Shown here: in pieces, positions 56,586 to 64,000 of the stretch
Numbering within the stretch: position 1 is the first letter of the stretch
Layout of the letters: each line of letters begins with the position of its first letter
Assembly: GCF_013386585.1 (NCBI RefSeq)
Contig: NZ_JACARO010000065.1
Location: forward strand, 17,367-81,366
From: Pseudomonas sp. P7548
Lineage (GTDB): Bacteria; Pseudomonadota; Gammaproteobacteria; Pseudomonadales; Pseudomonadaceae
Length of the DNA stretch: 64,000 bases
Reading direction: 5' to 3'
Translations under genes and position numbers: made by a program
The notes under the pieces: model-generated
Told to the model about the DNA's origin: nothing
Databases searched by the model: none
What the model saw: the letters and a program-made list of their open reading frames with translations, nothing else

Positions 56586-57110
56586 TTAGTGGGGGAAGGG
56601 GCTGACCAAATGATCTTTGTCCGCGTAGACACGGCCGGTTCGTGCGCGCCATAGCGTCAACGGTTCGGCATCGGCGGCAACATGCACTCGGTGGCCATCG
56701 CGGGTGATGGGGTTGCCAGTGTTGGTGTCCATTAACCCCAGTGCCACGGGGCGCCCAGTGGCTTCGTCGGCGAGAAACACCTTGTTCGAACCCTCTGCGT
56801 GCCGCGCACCCCAGGCCATCAGCGTGAGGATGACTTGCCGCAGGTCCCGGCCGGATTCGGTGAGGTGGTACTCATGGCGCGGCGGGTTGTTCTGGTACGA
56901 GTGCCGCTCCAGCAACCCGTTGGCCACCAACGTGTTCAAGCGGCGGGTCAGCGTGTTTGAAGCGATGCCGAGGCTGGCAAGAAACTCATCGAAGCGGCGC
57001 AATCCGTAGAACGCGTCCCTCAGGATCAACAGGCTCCAGCCATCACCAATGTGCTCCAGAGCACGGGCGACCGGACAAGGCATGGACTGAAAACTGGCTT
57101 TCTTCATCAT
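56586..57110 (-). CDS. HxlR-family regulator
   Basis: 174 aa from ATG 57110 (or the ATG one codon later); an earlier in-frame start at 57179 lies in the operator region. Winged helix: CPVARALEHIGDGWSLLILRDAFYGLRRFDEFLASLGIASNTLTRRLNTLVANGLL. Located just ahead of emrA and emrB in one orientation, so it probably regulates the pump. Two palindromes precede it. Confidence 0.88.
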   Translation of the reverse strand: MMKKASFQSMPCPVARALEHIGDGWSLLILRDAFYGLRRFDEFLASLGIASNTLTRRLNTLVANGLLERHSYQNNPPRHEYHLTESGRDLRQVILTLMAWGARHAEGSNKVFLADEATGRPVALGLMDTNTGNPITRDGHRVHVAADAEPLTLWRARTGRVYADKDHLVSPFPH

Positions 57111-57130
57111 GATCACCCGCACCAAATGAA

Positions 57131-57175
57131 CAATATTACATTCATAATATTGCATGGTGGCTTTCATAATGAAAG
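57131..57175. promoter_or_regulatory. Two palindromes before the HxlR gene
   Basis: CAATATTA-CATTCA-TAATATTG (57131-57152, perfect 8-6-8) and CTTTCATAATGAAAG (57161-57175). Likely autoregulatory operators of the HxlR repressor. Confidence 0.6.
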
Positions 57176-57187
57176 TCACTTGAGAAA

Positions 57188-57514
57188 TTATTTGTTACGT
57201 TGATGTAGCGTCTGCAGAAGTCCCTCTGAGCGGCGCTGTAACTGTCTGAGTTGGCGTTGGTAGCGCAACAGGTCGTGGTGAGACTGGGCCAGATTGTCGC
57301 GGCTCAGTCGCGGGAGGTGATGTTCTCCCGTCAGCACATACAGCACATCCACCCCAACAGCAGCAATCGCAGCGAGGTAGTTGGCCTTGGGCGACCGGCT
57401 GGCATCCTCGTAGTGCCGCTGGGCATTGGTTTCCACGCCGCCGGCCTCCCCCAAGGCGCGCTTGGACAGTGTCAGGCGTAGTCGTTTTTCACGTAAGCGT
57501 GCGCCGATCGTCAT
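57188..57514 (-). CDS. XRE-family DNA-binding protein
   Basis: 108 aa from ATG 57514 (the frame runs further upstream without a site). Helix-turn-helix TIGARLREKRLRLTLSKRALGEAGGVETNAQRHYEDASRSPKANYLAAIAAVGVDVLYVLTG resembles small phage-type repressors. Role within the island unknown. Confidence 0.7.
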   Translation of the reverse strand: MTIGARLREKRLRLTLSKRALGEAGGVETNAQRHYEDASRSPKANYLAAIAAVGVDVLYVLTGEHHLPRLSRDNLAQSHHDLLRYQRQLRQLQRRSEGLLQTLHQRNK

Positions 57515-57602
57515 CGTGGTACGTCCCTGTGTGCGCCTGCGTGATCCATCCTTGGTGAGCGGCATTGGGCAGGTAAAGTGACCGGGACGTAAATGGTTTT
57601 GC

Positions 57603-57752
57603 CTAGGCCTCGGCGGGCGTGGCCGATTGGGGCTGGCGGGCCAGCTCTGGCCGAGGGCGTTGCAACGCTTGCAGCAGGCAGCGGGTGGCCACGCGGTCGG
57701 TGTCTGACAGGTCGCGGCCGAACGCGTCGGTACGGGTGACTACATAGCGCAT
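57603..57752 (-). CDS. Possible small protein
   Basis: 49 aa from ATG 57752, starting MRYVVTRTDAFGRDLSDTDR. A longer frame exists from 57818. No family recognised; protein-like composition only. Confidence 0.3.
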   Translation of the reverse strand: MRYVVTRTDAFGRDLSDTDRVATRCLLQALQRPRPELARQPQSATPAEA

Positions 57753-57989
57753 TTGCCTGCAGCTGGCCTGGGCTTTTTCGCCTGGTGTTGCGTTTTCAGA
57801 ACGGGCTGTCGGCGACACCGCACAAGCGTCTCAGACGTGACTGACACGCGAGGCCGGTAGGGCGTGCAGCGCCTCCATCGGGAGGGGGGTTGCCAGCTTA
57901 AAAGAGTGAGTACGTAATTGCGTACATCGAAACCGCTGATGTTGAAAAAAACTCTAGCTATTTCAAGGAGATATGGCGGGAGTCCGAGC

Positions 57990-58095
57990 CTCGTTTCCCG
58001 CTCCAAGCATTACGAAAAAAGCCACTCTAACGAGTGGCTTTTTTTTGCCTGCGATTTATGGAAGGAGACGCTTTGGCGTCTTTTTTTGTTTTCGT
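57990..58095. repeat. Right attachment-site repeat
   Basis: Copy of 38696-38800: the tRNA-Gly 3' end (CTCGTTTCCCGCTCCA) and both terminator hairpins. The GCCACTC-TAAC-GAGTGGC-T8 terminator is at 58015-58046. Upstream of 57990 similarity to the tRNA T-arm continues with four base changes over 15. Marks the right end of the island. Confidence 0.85.
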
Positions 58096-58126
58096 AGAAA
58101 CCTCTGATGCACAGCGCGCATCGGCC

Positions 58127-58867
58127 TCAAGCGTTCACGCCGCCATCGACCAGCAGACCTGCACCGGTGATCTGCTTGGCGCCGGGGCTGGCAAGGAAGG
58201 CCACCGCCGCCGCAACGTCTTCGCTGGTGCCGTAATGGCCCAACGCGATGCCGGCCTTGCTGGCGGCGGCTTTCTCGCTGTCGGCGGGGTTCATATCGGT
58301 GTCGGTGGGGCCGGGGTGGACGATATTGACGGTGATGCCGCGCGGCCCCAGGTCGCGGGCCAGGCCTTGGGTGAAGGCGATCAGTGCGGATTTGCTCATG
58401 GAGTAAATGCTCAGGCCGGCTGCGGGAACCTGCTCGGCCAGGCAACTGCCCAGGTTGATGATGCGTCCGCCGTCCGGCAGGTGCGCCAGCGCGGCCTGGC
58501 TGGCGAGGATGACGGACTTGATGTTGACGTCGATCACCGCGTCCAGCGTGGCCAAGTCCAGGGTTTCGAGCGTGCCGTACTGAAAAATGCCGGCGTTGTT
58601 GACCAGTATGTCCAACCCGCCGAGCGCCTCTGCAGCCTGGTCTACCGAGTTCTTCACCGCTTGCGCGTCGGCGCTGTCGGCCTGCAAGGCGAAGGCCTTG
58701 CGCCCGGTCGCCTTGATCTGCGCCACAACGGCTTCAGCTTTTTCCCGCGAGCGCTCGTAAGTAATCACCACGTCGGCACCTTCTGCTGCCAGTGCCAGTG
58801 CAATCGCCTTGCCGATACCACGGCTTGCGCCCGTTACCAGGGCGCGTTTTCCGTTGAGAGTGGTCAT
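58127..58867 (-). CDS. SDR-family oxidoreductase (FabG-like)
   Basis: 246 aa from ATG 58867 (AAAGG before); an in-frame start at 58933 lies in the promoter. TGASRGIGKAIALALAAEG, NNAGIFQYG, Ser and YSMSKSAL with catalytic Tyr and Lys. First chromosomal gene right of the island, divergent to a TetR regulator. Confidence 0.9.
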   Translation of the reverse strand: MTTLNGKRALVTGASRGIGKAIALALAAEGADVVITYERSREKAEAVVAQIKATGRKAFALQADSADAQAVKNSVDQAAEALGGLDILVNNAGIFQYGTLETLDLATLDAVIDVNIKSVILASQAALAHLPDGGRIINLGSCLAEQVPAAGLSIYSMSKSALIAFTQGLARDLGPRGITVNIVHPGPTDTDMNPADSEKAAASKAGIALGHYGTSEDVAAAVAFLASPGAKQITGAGLLVDGGVNA

Positions 58868-58969
58868 GTGAGCTGCCTTTCTGTGTTGATCGTTATATAA
58901 ATATGCTGAGGTTGTTCCAGGGCTGTCAATCAATTACTGTGGTGATCGATACAGAAATAGGAGTCACCC

Positions 58970-59572
58970 ATGTCTATCCGAGGTCGTCCACGCAATTTCG
59001 ACCGTGACCAGGCACTCGATGCCGCGATGACGCTGTTCTGGGAAAAAGGCTACAGCGCAACGTCGATTTCAGAGCTGTGCAGCGCCATGGACATCGGCTC
59101 CCCCAGCCTGTACGCCGCGTTCACCAGCAAGGAGGCGCTGTACGTCGAGGCGGTGACGCGCTATCGGGAGGTCGTCACCCCGTCGATCTGGAAGCCGGTG
59201 TATGAGGTTTCACCCGTGCGTGAGGCGGTAGAGCAGTTCCTGATGGAATCCGCCGACGTGCTCACGTTGAAAGGCCGGCCCGGTGGCTGCATGGTGACCC
59301 TGTCAAACGTCGGCAGTGAAGGGCCGCAATCCCTTGGCTGCTGGGTGCAGGTTCTGCGTCAAACTGGTGTGATGAAACTTGAAGAGCGAATCGCCGAGGC
59401 TGTTGCCGAGGGAGAGTTGCCCGCCGACACCGATGTTCAGACCTTCGCCAGGTTCATCATTGGCGTACAGCAGGGCATGTCGGTGCAGGCTCGGGATGGG
59501 GCCTCCCGCGAAAGTCTGCAGCAGGTGGCGCGGATGGCGATGACGGTCTGGCCGGTGTGTAGTCAAGACTGA
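58970..59572 (+). CDS. TetR/AcrR-family regulator
   Basis: 200 aa. Helix-turn-helix FDRDQALDAAMTLFWEKGYSATSISELCSAMDIGSPSLYAAFTSKEALYVEA. A Cys in RPGGCMVTLSN sits where redox- or electrophile-sensing members carry one. Probably represses the divergent SDR gene through the 102-bp gap. Confidence 0.9.
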   Translation: MSIRGRPRNFDRDQALDAAMTLFWEKGYSATSISELCSAMDIGSPSLYAAFTSKEALYVEAVTRYREVVTPSIWKPVYEVSPVREAVEQFLMESADVLTLKGRPGGCMVTLSNVGSEGPQSLGCWVQVLRQTGVMKLEERIAEAVAEGELPADTDVQTFARFIIGVQQGMSVQARDGASRESLQQVARMAMTVWPVCSQD

Positions 59573-59620
59573 CTCAACGGGTAGGTCTGGTGTCCTGTGA
59601 TTTTCTAGAGGGATTTGGAT

Positions 59621-60049
59621 ATGAGCACTGAACTCGATAGCGCCCTGCACGAGCAAATAAAACAGTATTCACGCGTGGGTGACGCGTTGGCTGAACAAGG
59701 AAAATACGAGGCTGCAATAGCCGAATATAACGCCGCGTGGCAGTTGGTGCCTGAGCCAAAAAACGACTGGCAAGCGTCAACCTGGATTCTGGCGGCAATA
59801 GCCGACGCCTGTTTTCTGTCGGGCTACAAGGGTTCTGCGCGTGATGCGTTGCAGTATGCGATGACCTGTCCTGGTGCCATTGGCAACCCCTTTCTGCACT
59901 TGCGGCTCGGGCAGGTTTATCTCGATGAAGGGCAAGAGGACCGTGCGGCAGACGAGTTGATGCGGGCCTACATGGGCGCTGGGGCAGACATTTTTGCCAA
60001 TGAAAGTCCGCACTACTTAAGTTTCTTAAAAGCCTGGGCAACGTTGTGA
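59621..60049 (+). CDS. Tetratricopeptide-repeat protein
   Basis: 142 aa from ATG 59621 with AGAGGG upstream. Two or three TPR helix pairs (GDALAEQGKYEAAIAEYNAAWQLVPEP and IGNPFLHLRLGQVYLDEGQEDRAADELMRAYMGAG). No signal. Similar TPR proteins occur near toxin loci; no toxin is adjacent here. Confidence 0.75.
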   Translation: MSTELDSALHEQIKQYSRVGDALAEQGKYEAAIAEYNAAWQLVPEPKNDWQASTWILAAIADACFLSGYKGSARDALQYAMTCPGAIGNPFLHLRLGQVYLDEGQEDRAADELMRAYMGAGADIFANESPHYLSFLKAWATL

Positions 60050-60402
60050 CGACTGGGTAACGCTTGTTACCCATTGGCGGCTGCCCCCTCCAACCACCCT
60101 TTCTTCCCCACGCAACGGCATTCCAAAAACGACCCGATACTTTCCTGTAAGCGACCTGCTGCTGTCGAGGCGTACCTCTGTAACTATCTGATTTAAGTGA
60201 AAAAAATATTATTTATTTTGTGTTCTATGTGAATTCTATTTGTATACACAGAAAATACATCCTATTGACCCGCACTTTCCCCCATGCCAGTCTGGCTTCG
60301 CCCGGCAGTCTTTTTCAGCGCTGAACCCCTTGTTTTCGCGTCACTCCTTCCTCTGGCAACCAGAGGTCCGACACTACAAATAAAATGAGATCGAGGCACG
60401 CC
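60050..60402. other. Intergenic region before the betaine transporter
   Basis: 353 bp, no gene. It holds the perfect inverted repeat TGGGTAAC-GCTT-GTTACCCA (60054-60073) right after the TPR stop, a possible stem without T-run. An AT-rich tract (60178-60265) with TATTATTTATTTTG is probably the promoter region of the transporter. Confidence 0.45.
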
Positions 60403-61251
60403 ATGAAGAAACTTTGGAAAACGGTTTGTGCGGTTGCACTGATGGGGATGGTGATTCTTCCGGTGCAGGCAGAAGAAAAAACCATCACGGTTGGAACGAT
60501 GTCCTGGGAGGACTTGACCCCCATTACCGGCATTACCAAGAAGGTCCTGGAGAATGCCGGTTACACCGTCAAGGTCGTCGAGTTTTCCGAAATCGGCATC
60601 GCGTATGCCGCGTTGACCAAAGGCGATGTGCAGGTACTGGCCTCGCAGACCGACTACGCCACCCAGGACTATTGGAACAAGAACAAGAACCGCCTGGAAA
60701 AACTCTCTCCGGTTTCCTACGGCTTGTACCAGGCAATCGCGGTGCCCAAGTACGTCGACATCGATTCCCTGGACCAACTCAATGACAACGCCGAGAAGTT
60801 CAGCGGCAAGATCGTCGGCATCGAACCCGGCTCGGGCTTGATGAGCGATGCCAACAAGGCCGTCAAGGACTATGGCCTCAAGCTGCAATTGCTCGAAGGC
60901 AGCACCGCCGCCATGACCGCCGCGCTCAAGTCGGCGGTCGACCGCAAGGAATGGGTTGCGGTCACGATCTGGGAGCCGTCGTGGATGGCCCAGAAGTTCG
61001 ACCTCAAGTTCCTCAAGGACCCAAAAGGCTCCTTCGCGCCGCCCCAGGCTTACTACTGGATCGGTCATAAAGGCTTTGCCGCCGAATACCCCCATGCCCG
61101 TGAGGTCATCGCCAGCGTGTACGTGCCATTGGCCGACATCACCGCCATCAACGGTGTGGTCAAGGACGGCAAGACCATGGATGAAGCGGTCGCCGGTTGG
61201 GCCGACAACCACGCAGATCTGATGAAACGCTGGGCCAATATCAAACAATAA
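60403..61251 (+). CDS. Glycine betaine-type ABC transporter substrate-binding protein
   Basis: 282 aa from ATG 60403. Signal peptide MKKLWKTVCAVALMGMVILPVQA. OpuAC fold: ITVGTMSWEDLTPITGITKKVLENAGY, and Trp residues in VTIWEPSWMAQ suited to an aromatic cage for a quaternary amine. Ligand (betaine, choline or carnitine) cannot be chosen. First gene of the import operon. Confidence 0.9.
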   Translation: MKKLWKTVCAVALMGMVILPVQAEEKTITVGTMSWEDLTPITGITKKVLENAGYTVKVVEFSEIGIAYAALTKGDVQVLASQTDYATQDYWNKNKNRLEKLSPVSYGLYQAIAVPKYVDIDSLDQLNDNAEKFSGKIVGIEPGSGLMSDANKAVKDYGLKLQLLEGSTAAMTAALKSAVDRKEWVAVTIWEPSWMAQKFDLKFLKDPKGSFAPPQAYYWIGHKGFAAEYPHAREVIASVYVPLADITAINGVVKDGKTMDEAVAGWADNHADLMKRWANIKQ

Positions 61252-61340
61252 GCATCGACCTTTTTTTGCCACTGCCAGGTACGGATAACGCGTTCTGATC
61301 CATTAGAAAAACCAGCCCGACTGGTTCAATAGGCTCAAAG

Positions 61341-62453
61341 ATGACAACGGTCAAAATAGACACCAACGAAGTGCTCGTGGATTGCCAGTCGGTCTGGAAA
61401 ATCTTCGGTCAGAATGCCAAGGCGGCGATGGACGCGGTGGTAAGCAGGGGGCTCGGCAAGACCCAGGTGTTGCAGGATTTCAGCTGTGTAGTAGGGGTGT
61501 CGGATGTCAGCCTGCAGGTTCGCCGCGGTGAGATTTTTTGCATCATGGGCTTGTCCGGCAGTGGCAAGTCGACCCTGATCCGCTTGCTGAACAAATTGAT
61601 CACCCCCAGCGCCGGCAAGGTGCTGGTCAAGGGTAAGGATCTGTCTGCCCTATCGCCCGCGCAGTTGCGGGATGTGCGGGCGAAAAACATCGGCATGGTG
61701 TTCCAGAGCGTGGCGTTGCTGCCTAACCGCACGGTGTTGGAAAACACCGCCTTCGGTCTAGAAGTGCAGGGCGTCGGCAAGGCTGAGCGCTACAAGGTGG
61801 CGGAGCGTGCGTTGGCCAAGGTCGGTTTGACCGACTGGGCCTCGCGTTACCCCAGCGAATTGTCGGGTGGCATGCAGCAGCGTGTCGGGCTGGCCCGTGC
61901 GCTGACTGCTGACCCTGAGATTATCCTGATGGATGAGCCGTTCAGCGCACTCGACCCGTTGATCCGTCGCCAGTTGCAGGACGAGTTCCGTCAACTCACC
62001 AAGGAACTGGGCAAGTCCGCGGTGTTCATCACCCACGACCTGGAGGAGGCGATCCGCATCGGTGATCGCATCGCCATCATGAAGGACGGGGTGATCATCC
62101 AGGTCGGCACCGCCGAAGAGATCGTGCTGAACCCGGCCGATGATTACGTCGCCGAATTCGTCGCGGGCATCTCGCGCTTGCACCTGGTCAAGGCCCATTC
62201 GGTGATGACGCCGATTGCGCTCTACACACGAGCGTTCCCGCTGTGCGATTTCTCTCGATTGCCCCAGACCTCCCCCGACACGGATATCGATGCGCTGATC
62301 GGGTTGACCATGAACGCCGACCTTGAACCCCTGGCTGTGGTCGAGCACGGCGTGGTGGTCGGCGTGATCACCGCCAAGGACCTGTTGCGCGGCGTGCAGG
62401 GCATCCCCAACGACGCCCAGGCGCTGGCTCCCGTGTTGGAGACTTCGTCATGA
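61341..62453 (+). CDS. Glycine betaine-type ABC transporter ATPase (ProV-like)
   Basis: 370 aa. Walker A GLSGSGKST, signature ELSGGMQQRVGLARAL, Walker B IILMDEPFSALD and H-loop THDLEEA, followed by a C-terminal regulatory region of about 110 residues. Its start is 90 bp after the binding-protein gene; ATGA overlap with the first permease. Confidence 0.92.
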   Translation: MTTVKIDTNEVLVDCQSVWKIFGQNAKAAMDAVVSRGLGKTQVLQDFSCVVGVSDVSLQVRRGEIFCIMGLSGSGKSTLIRLLNKLITPSAGKVLVKGKDLSALSPAQLRDVRAKNIGMVFQSVALLPNRTVLENTAFGLEVQGVGKAERYKVAERALAKVGLTDWASRYPSELSGGMQQRVGLARALTADPEIILMDEPFSALDPLIRRQLQDEFRQLTKELGKSAVFITHDLEEAIRIGDRIAIMKDGVIIQVGTAEEIVLNPADDYVAEFVAGISRLHLVKAHSVMTPIALYTRAFPLCDFSRLPQTSPDTDIDALIGLTMNADLEPLAVVEHGVVVGVITAKDLLRGVQGIPNDAQALAPVLETSS

Positions 62454-63298
62454 GCGTCCCGGATTTCTCGGTGCAGTTCGATGCGGCCGTCGACGCGGGC
62501 CTGATGTGGCTGCAGGACAACGGCGAGGCGTTTTTCGAGGGGGCCAATACCGCGCTGACTGGCGTGTTCAAGGCCGTGCAGTGGTGTCTCGCTGCGCCGC
62601 CGTTCTACGTGATTGCCCTGGCGGTCGGCCTGCTGGGCTGGCGCATGGTGGGTGCACGGTTTGCGCTGCTGTCGGCGATGGCGTTGCTGGTGTGCAGTTT
62701 TATCGGCCTGTGGCCGGAAACCGTCGGCACCTTGGCCCTGGTGCTCACCGCCACCTTGCTGGCACTGCTGGTGGCGATACCGCTGGGCGTGCTGGCCGGG
62801 TTGACGCCGGCGTTCGACCGCGTGGTCGACCCGTGCCTGGACCTGGTGCAAACGTTGCCACCCTATATCTACCTTCTGCCGGCCATCGCCTTGCTCGGGT
62901 ACGGCCCCGCTACCGCGTTGCTGGCGACCTTTATTGTTGCGGTGCCGCCGGCCTTGCGCCTGACCTCGCTGGGTATTCGCATGACGCCCAAGGAGTTCGT
63001 CGAACTCGGCGACGCGAGCGGCGTGACCGGCCTGCAGATGTTCTTCAAGATCCGCCTGCCGTTCGCCATGCCCAGCATCATGGCCGGGGTCAACCAGAGC
63101 CTGATGATGGCGTTCGGCATGGTGGTCATCGCCGGGATCGTCGGTTCCGGGGGCTTGGGCGAAACCATCTACGGCGCGGTGCGCACCTTGGATATCGCCA
63201 AGTCGATCAACGCCGCACTGGCCATCGTTATTCTTACCATGATTCTCGACCGCCTCGCGCAGGCTGCTGCCCAGGCGCGCAAGGGAGCCAGCCAATGA
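62450..63298 (+). CDS. Glycine betaine-type ABC transporter permease 1
   Basis: 282 aa with about six helices. EAA-type loop GLQMFFKIRLPFAMPSIMAGVNQSLMMAFGMVVIAGIVGSGGLGE, as in ProW. Overlaps the next permease gene by ATGA. Confidence 0.92.
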   Translation: MSVPDFSVQFDAAVDAGLMWLQDNGEAFFEGANTALTGVFKAVQWCLAAPPFYVIALAVGLLGWRMVGARFALLSAMALLVCSFIGLWPETVGTLALVLTATLLALLVAIPLGVLAGLTPAFDRVVDPCLDLVQTLPPYIYLLPAIALLGYGPATALLATFIVAVPPALRLTSLGIRMTPKEFVELGDASGVTGLQMFFKIRLPFAMPSIMAGVNQSLMMAFGMVVIAGIVGSGGLGETIYGAVRTLDIAKSINAALAIVILTMILDRLAQAAAQARKGASQ

Positions 63299-64000
63299 AC
63301 GTGACGGACTTCCGTTTTTCCCCGGGCGCATTCCTGGCACCGGCCATCGATTGGTTGAACGCAAACCTGCACGGCCTGTTCGTGATCATCAGCAAGATCA
63401 TCGAAGCCACATTGGGCGCCATCGAAACGGTGTTGCTCGCGCCGCCTGCGTATGGGCTGATTGCCGTGGTGGTGCTGGCGGCATGGGGCCTGGCCAAGTG
63501 GCGCGTGGCACTGTTTGCCGGGCTGATGTTGGCGTTCTGCCTGTTCGCCGGGCTGTGGGTGGCGTCGATGCAGACCATCGCACTGGTCTCGGTGGCGGTG
63601 CTGATTTCTGTCAGCGTCGCGTTTCCCCTGGGTATTCTTGCCGCAAGAGTCAAGCGCGTGGACGCGGCGCTGCTGCCGATCCTCAACATCATGCAAACCG
63701 TGCCGCCGTGGGTGTACCTGATCCCGGCAGTGATGCTGTTCAGCCTGGGCCGTGTGCCGGCGATCATCGCCACCATCGTGTATGGCATTCCACCGATGTT
63801 GCGCTTGACCACTCTGGCCTTCAAGCAACTGCCCAAGGACCTGCTGGAGTTGGGCCAGGCCATGGGTGCGTCGCCTCGGCACATCCTGTTCAAGATCGAG
63901 TTGCCCACGGCCGCGCCCACGCTGTTGGTCGGGCTCAATCAGTGCATCCTGCTGTCGCTGGCGATGGTGGTGCTGGCCGGGTTGGTGGGGGCAGGGGGGC
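63295..64000 (+). CDS. Glycine betaine-type ABC transporter permease 2, C-terminus beyond window
   Basis: Starts at ATG 63295 within the previous stop and runs off the edge (235 codons seen). Paralogue of permease 1: APPAYGLIAVVVLAAWGL, TVPPWVYLIPAVMLFSLG and an EAA loop SPRHILFKIELPTAAPTLLVGLNQC. Two unlike permease genes suggest a heterodimeric channel. Confidence 0.9.
   Translation, partial: MNVTDFRFSPGAFLAPAIDWLNANLHGLFVIISKIIEATLGAIETVLLAPPAYGLIAVVVLAAWGLAKWRVALFAGLMLAFCLFAGLWVASMQTIALVSVAVLISVSVAFPLGILAARVKRVDAALLPILNIMQTVPPWVYLIPAVMLFSLGRVPAIIATIVYGIPPMLRLTTLAFKQLPKDLLELGQAMGASPRHILFKIELPTAAPTLLVGLNQCILLSLAMVVLAGLVGAGG

Noticed and set aside
57960..58011. Second tRNA-Gly gene at the right repeat
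   Set aside because: Only the T-arm and acceptor 3' part are present; D and anticodon arms are missing.
60054..60073. Rho-independent terminator after the TPR gene
   Set aside because: The stem is perfect but there is no T-run, so I only noted it as an inverted repeat.

Overview
The window comes from a Pseudomonas of the P. fluorescens group. Support: the chromosomal order gacA-uvrC-pgsA-tRNA-Gly, a TTG-started gacA, GC-rich third codon positions, and Pseudomonas-type REP palindromes (about 906-994, 28114-28201 and 32376-32464).

Left chromosomal part (1-38.7 kb). A truncated carbon-nitrogen hydrolase and an FKBP isomerase come first, then an MgtC-family gene behind a long structured leader. 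Next is a BvgA/EvgA-BvgS/EvgS-type phosphorelay whose sensor gene is split by one in-frame stop, followed by a degenerate receiver protein. A four-gene operon (FecR-domain protein, haem-c-type Tll0287-like/HAMP membrane sensor, Ser/Thr kinase, PP2C phosphatase) lies divergent to a small protein with a BLF1/CNF1-like Thr-Cys-His signature. From 16.5 to 32.4 kb is a catabolic locus: cupin-XRE, TetR/BetI-like regulator, Fe-S flavin oxidoreductase, class II aldolase, enoyl-CoA hydratase, acyl-CoA dehydrogenase, NDP-forming CoA ligase, ThDP decarboxylase and a complete peptide-type ABC importer. A DAHP synthase follows with an attenuator leader peptide rich in Phe, Tyr and Trp codons. The conserved gacA-uvrC-pgsA-tRNA-Gly block closes this part.

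Genomic island (about 38.7-58.0 kb). The 3' end of tRNA-Gly and its terminator are repeated 19,294 bp downstream. Next to the tRNA is a P4-type integrase gene broken by one extra base. The centre of the island carries what looks like a complete orotate-degradation locus: XRE regulator, Tsx-like porin, MFS permease, PyrK-type electron-transfer subunit, class 1B dihydroorotate dehydrogenase, carbamoyl-amino-acid hydrolase, dihydroorotase and a 109-aa unknown. An 18-bp motif, TGTATCAATAATTAGACA or a close variant, recurs at four places in front of these transcription units. I infer the route orotate, dihydroorotate, N-carbamoyl-aspartate, aspartate + CO2 + NH3. The rest of the island holds an AraC/SDR pair, a PaaI-like thioesterase, an HxlR-EmrA-EmrB efflux operon and several orphan genes.

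Right chromosomal part (58.1-64 kb). An SDR/TetR divergent pair, a TPR protein and a glycine-betaine-type ABC transporter with two paralogous permease genes, the last cut by the window end. I saw no CRISPR array, rRNA or intact insertion sequence.
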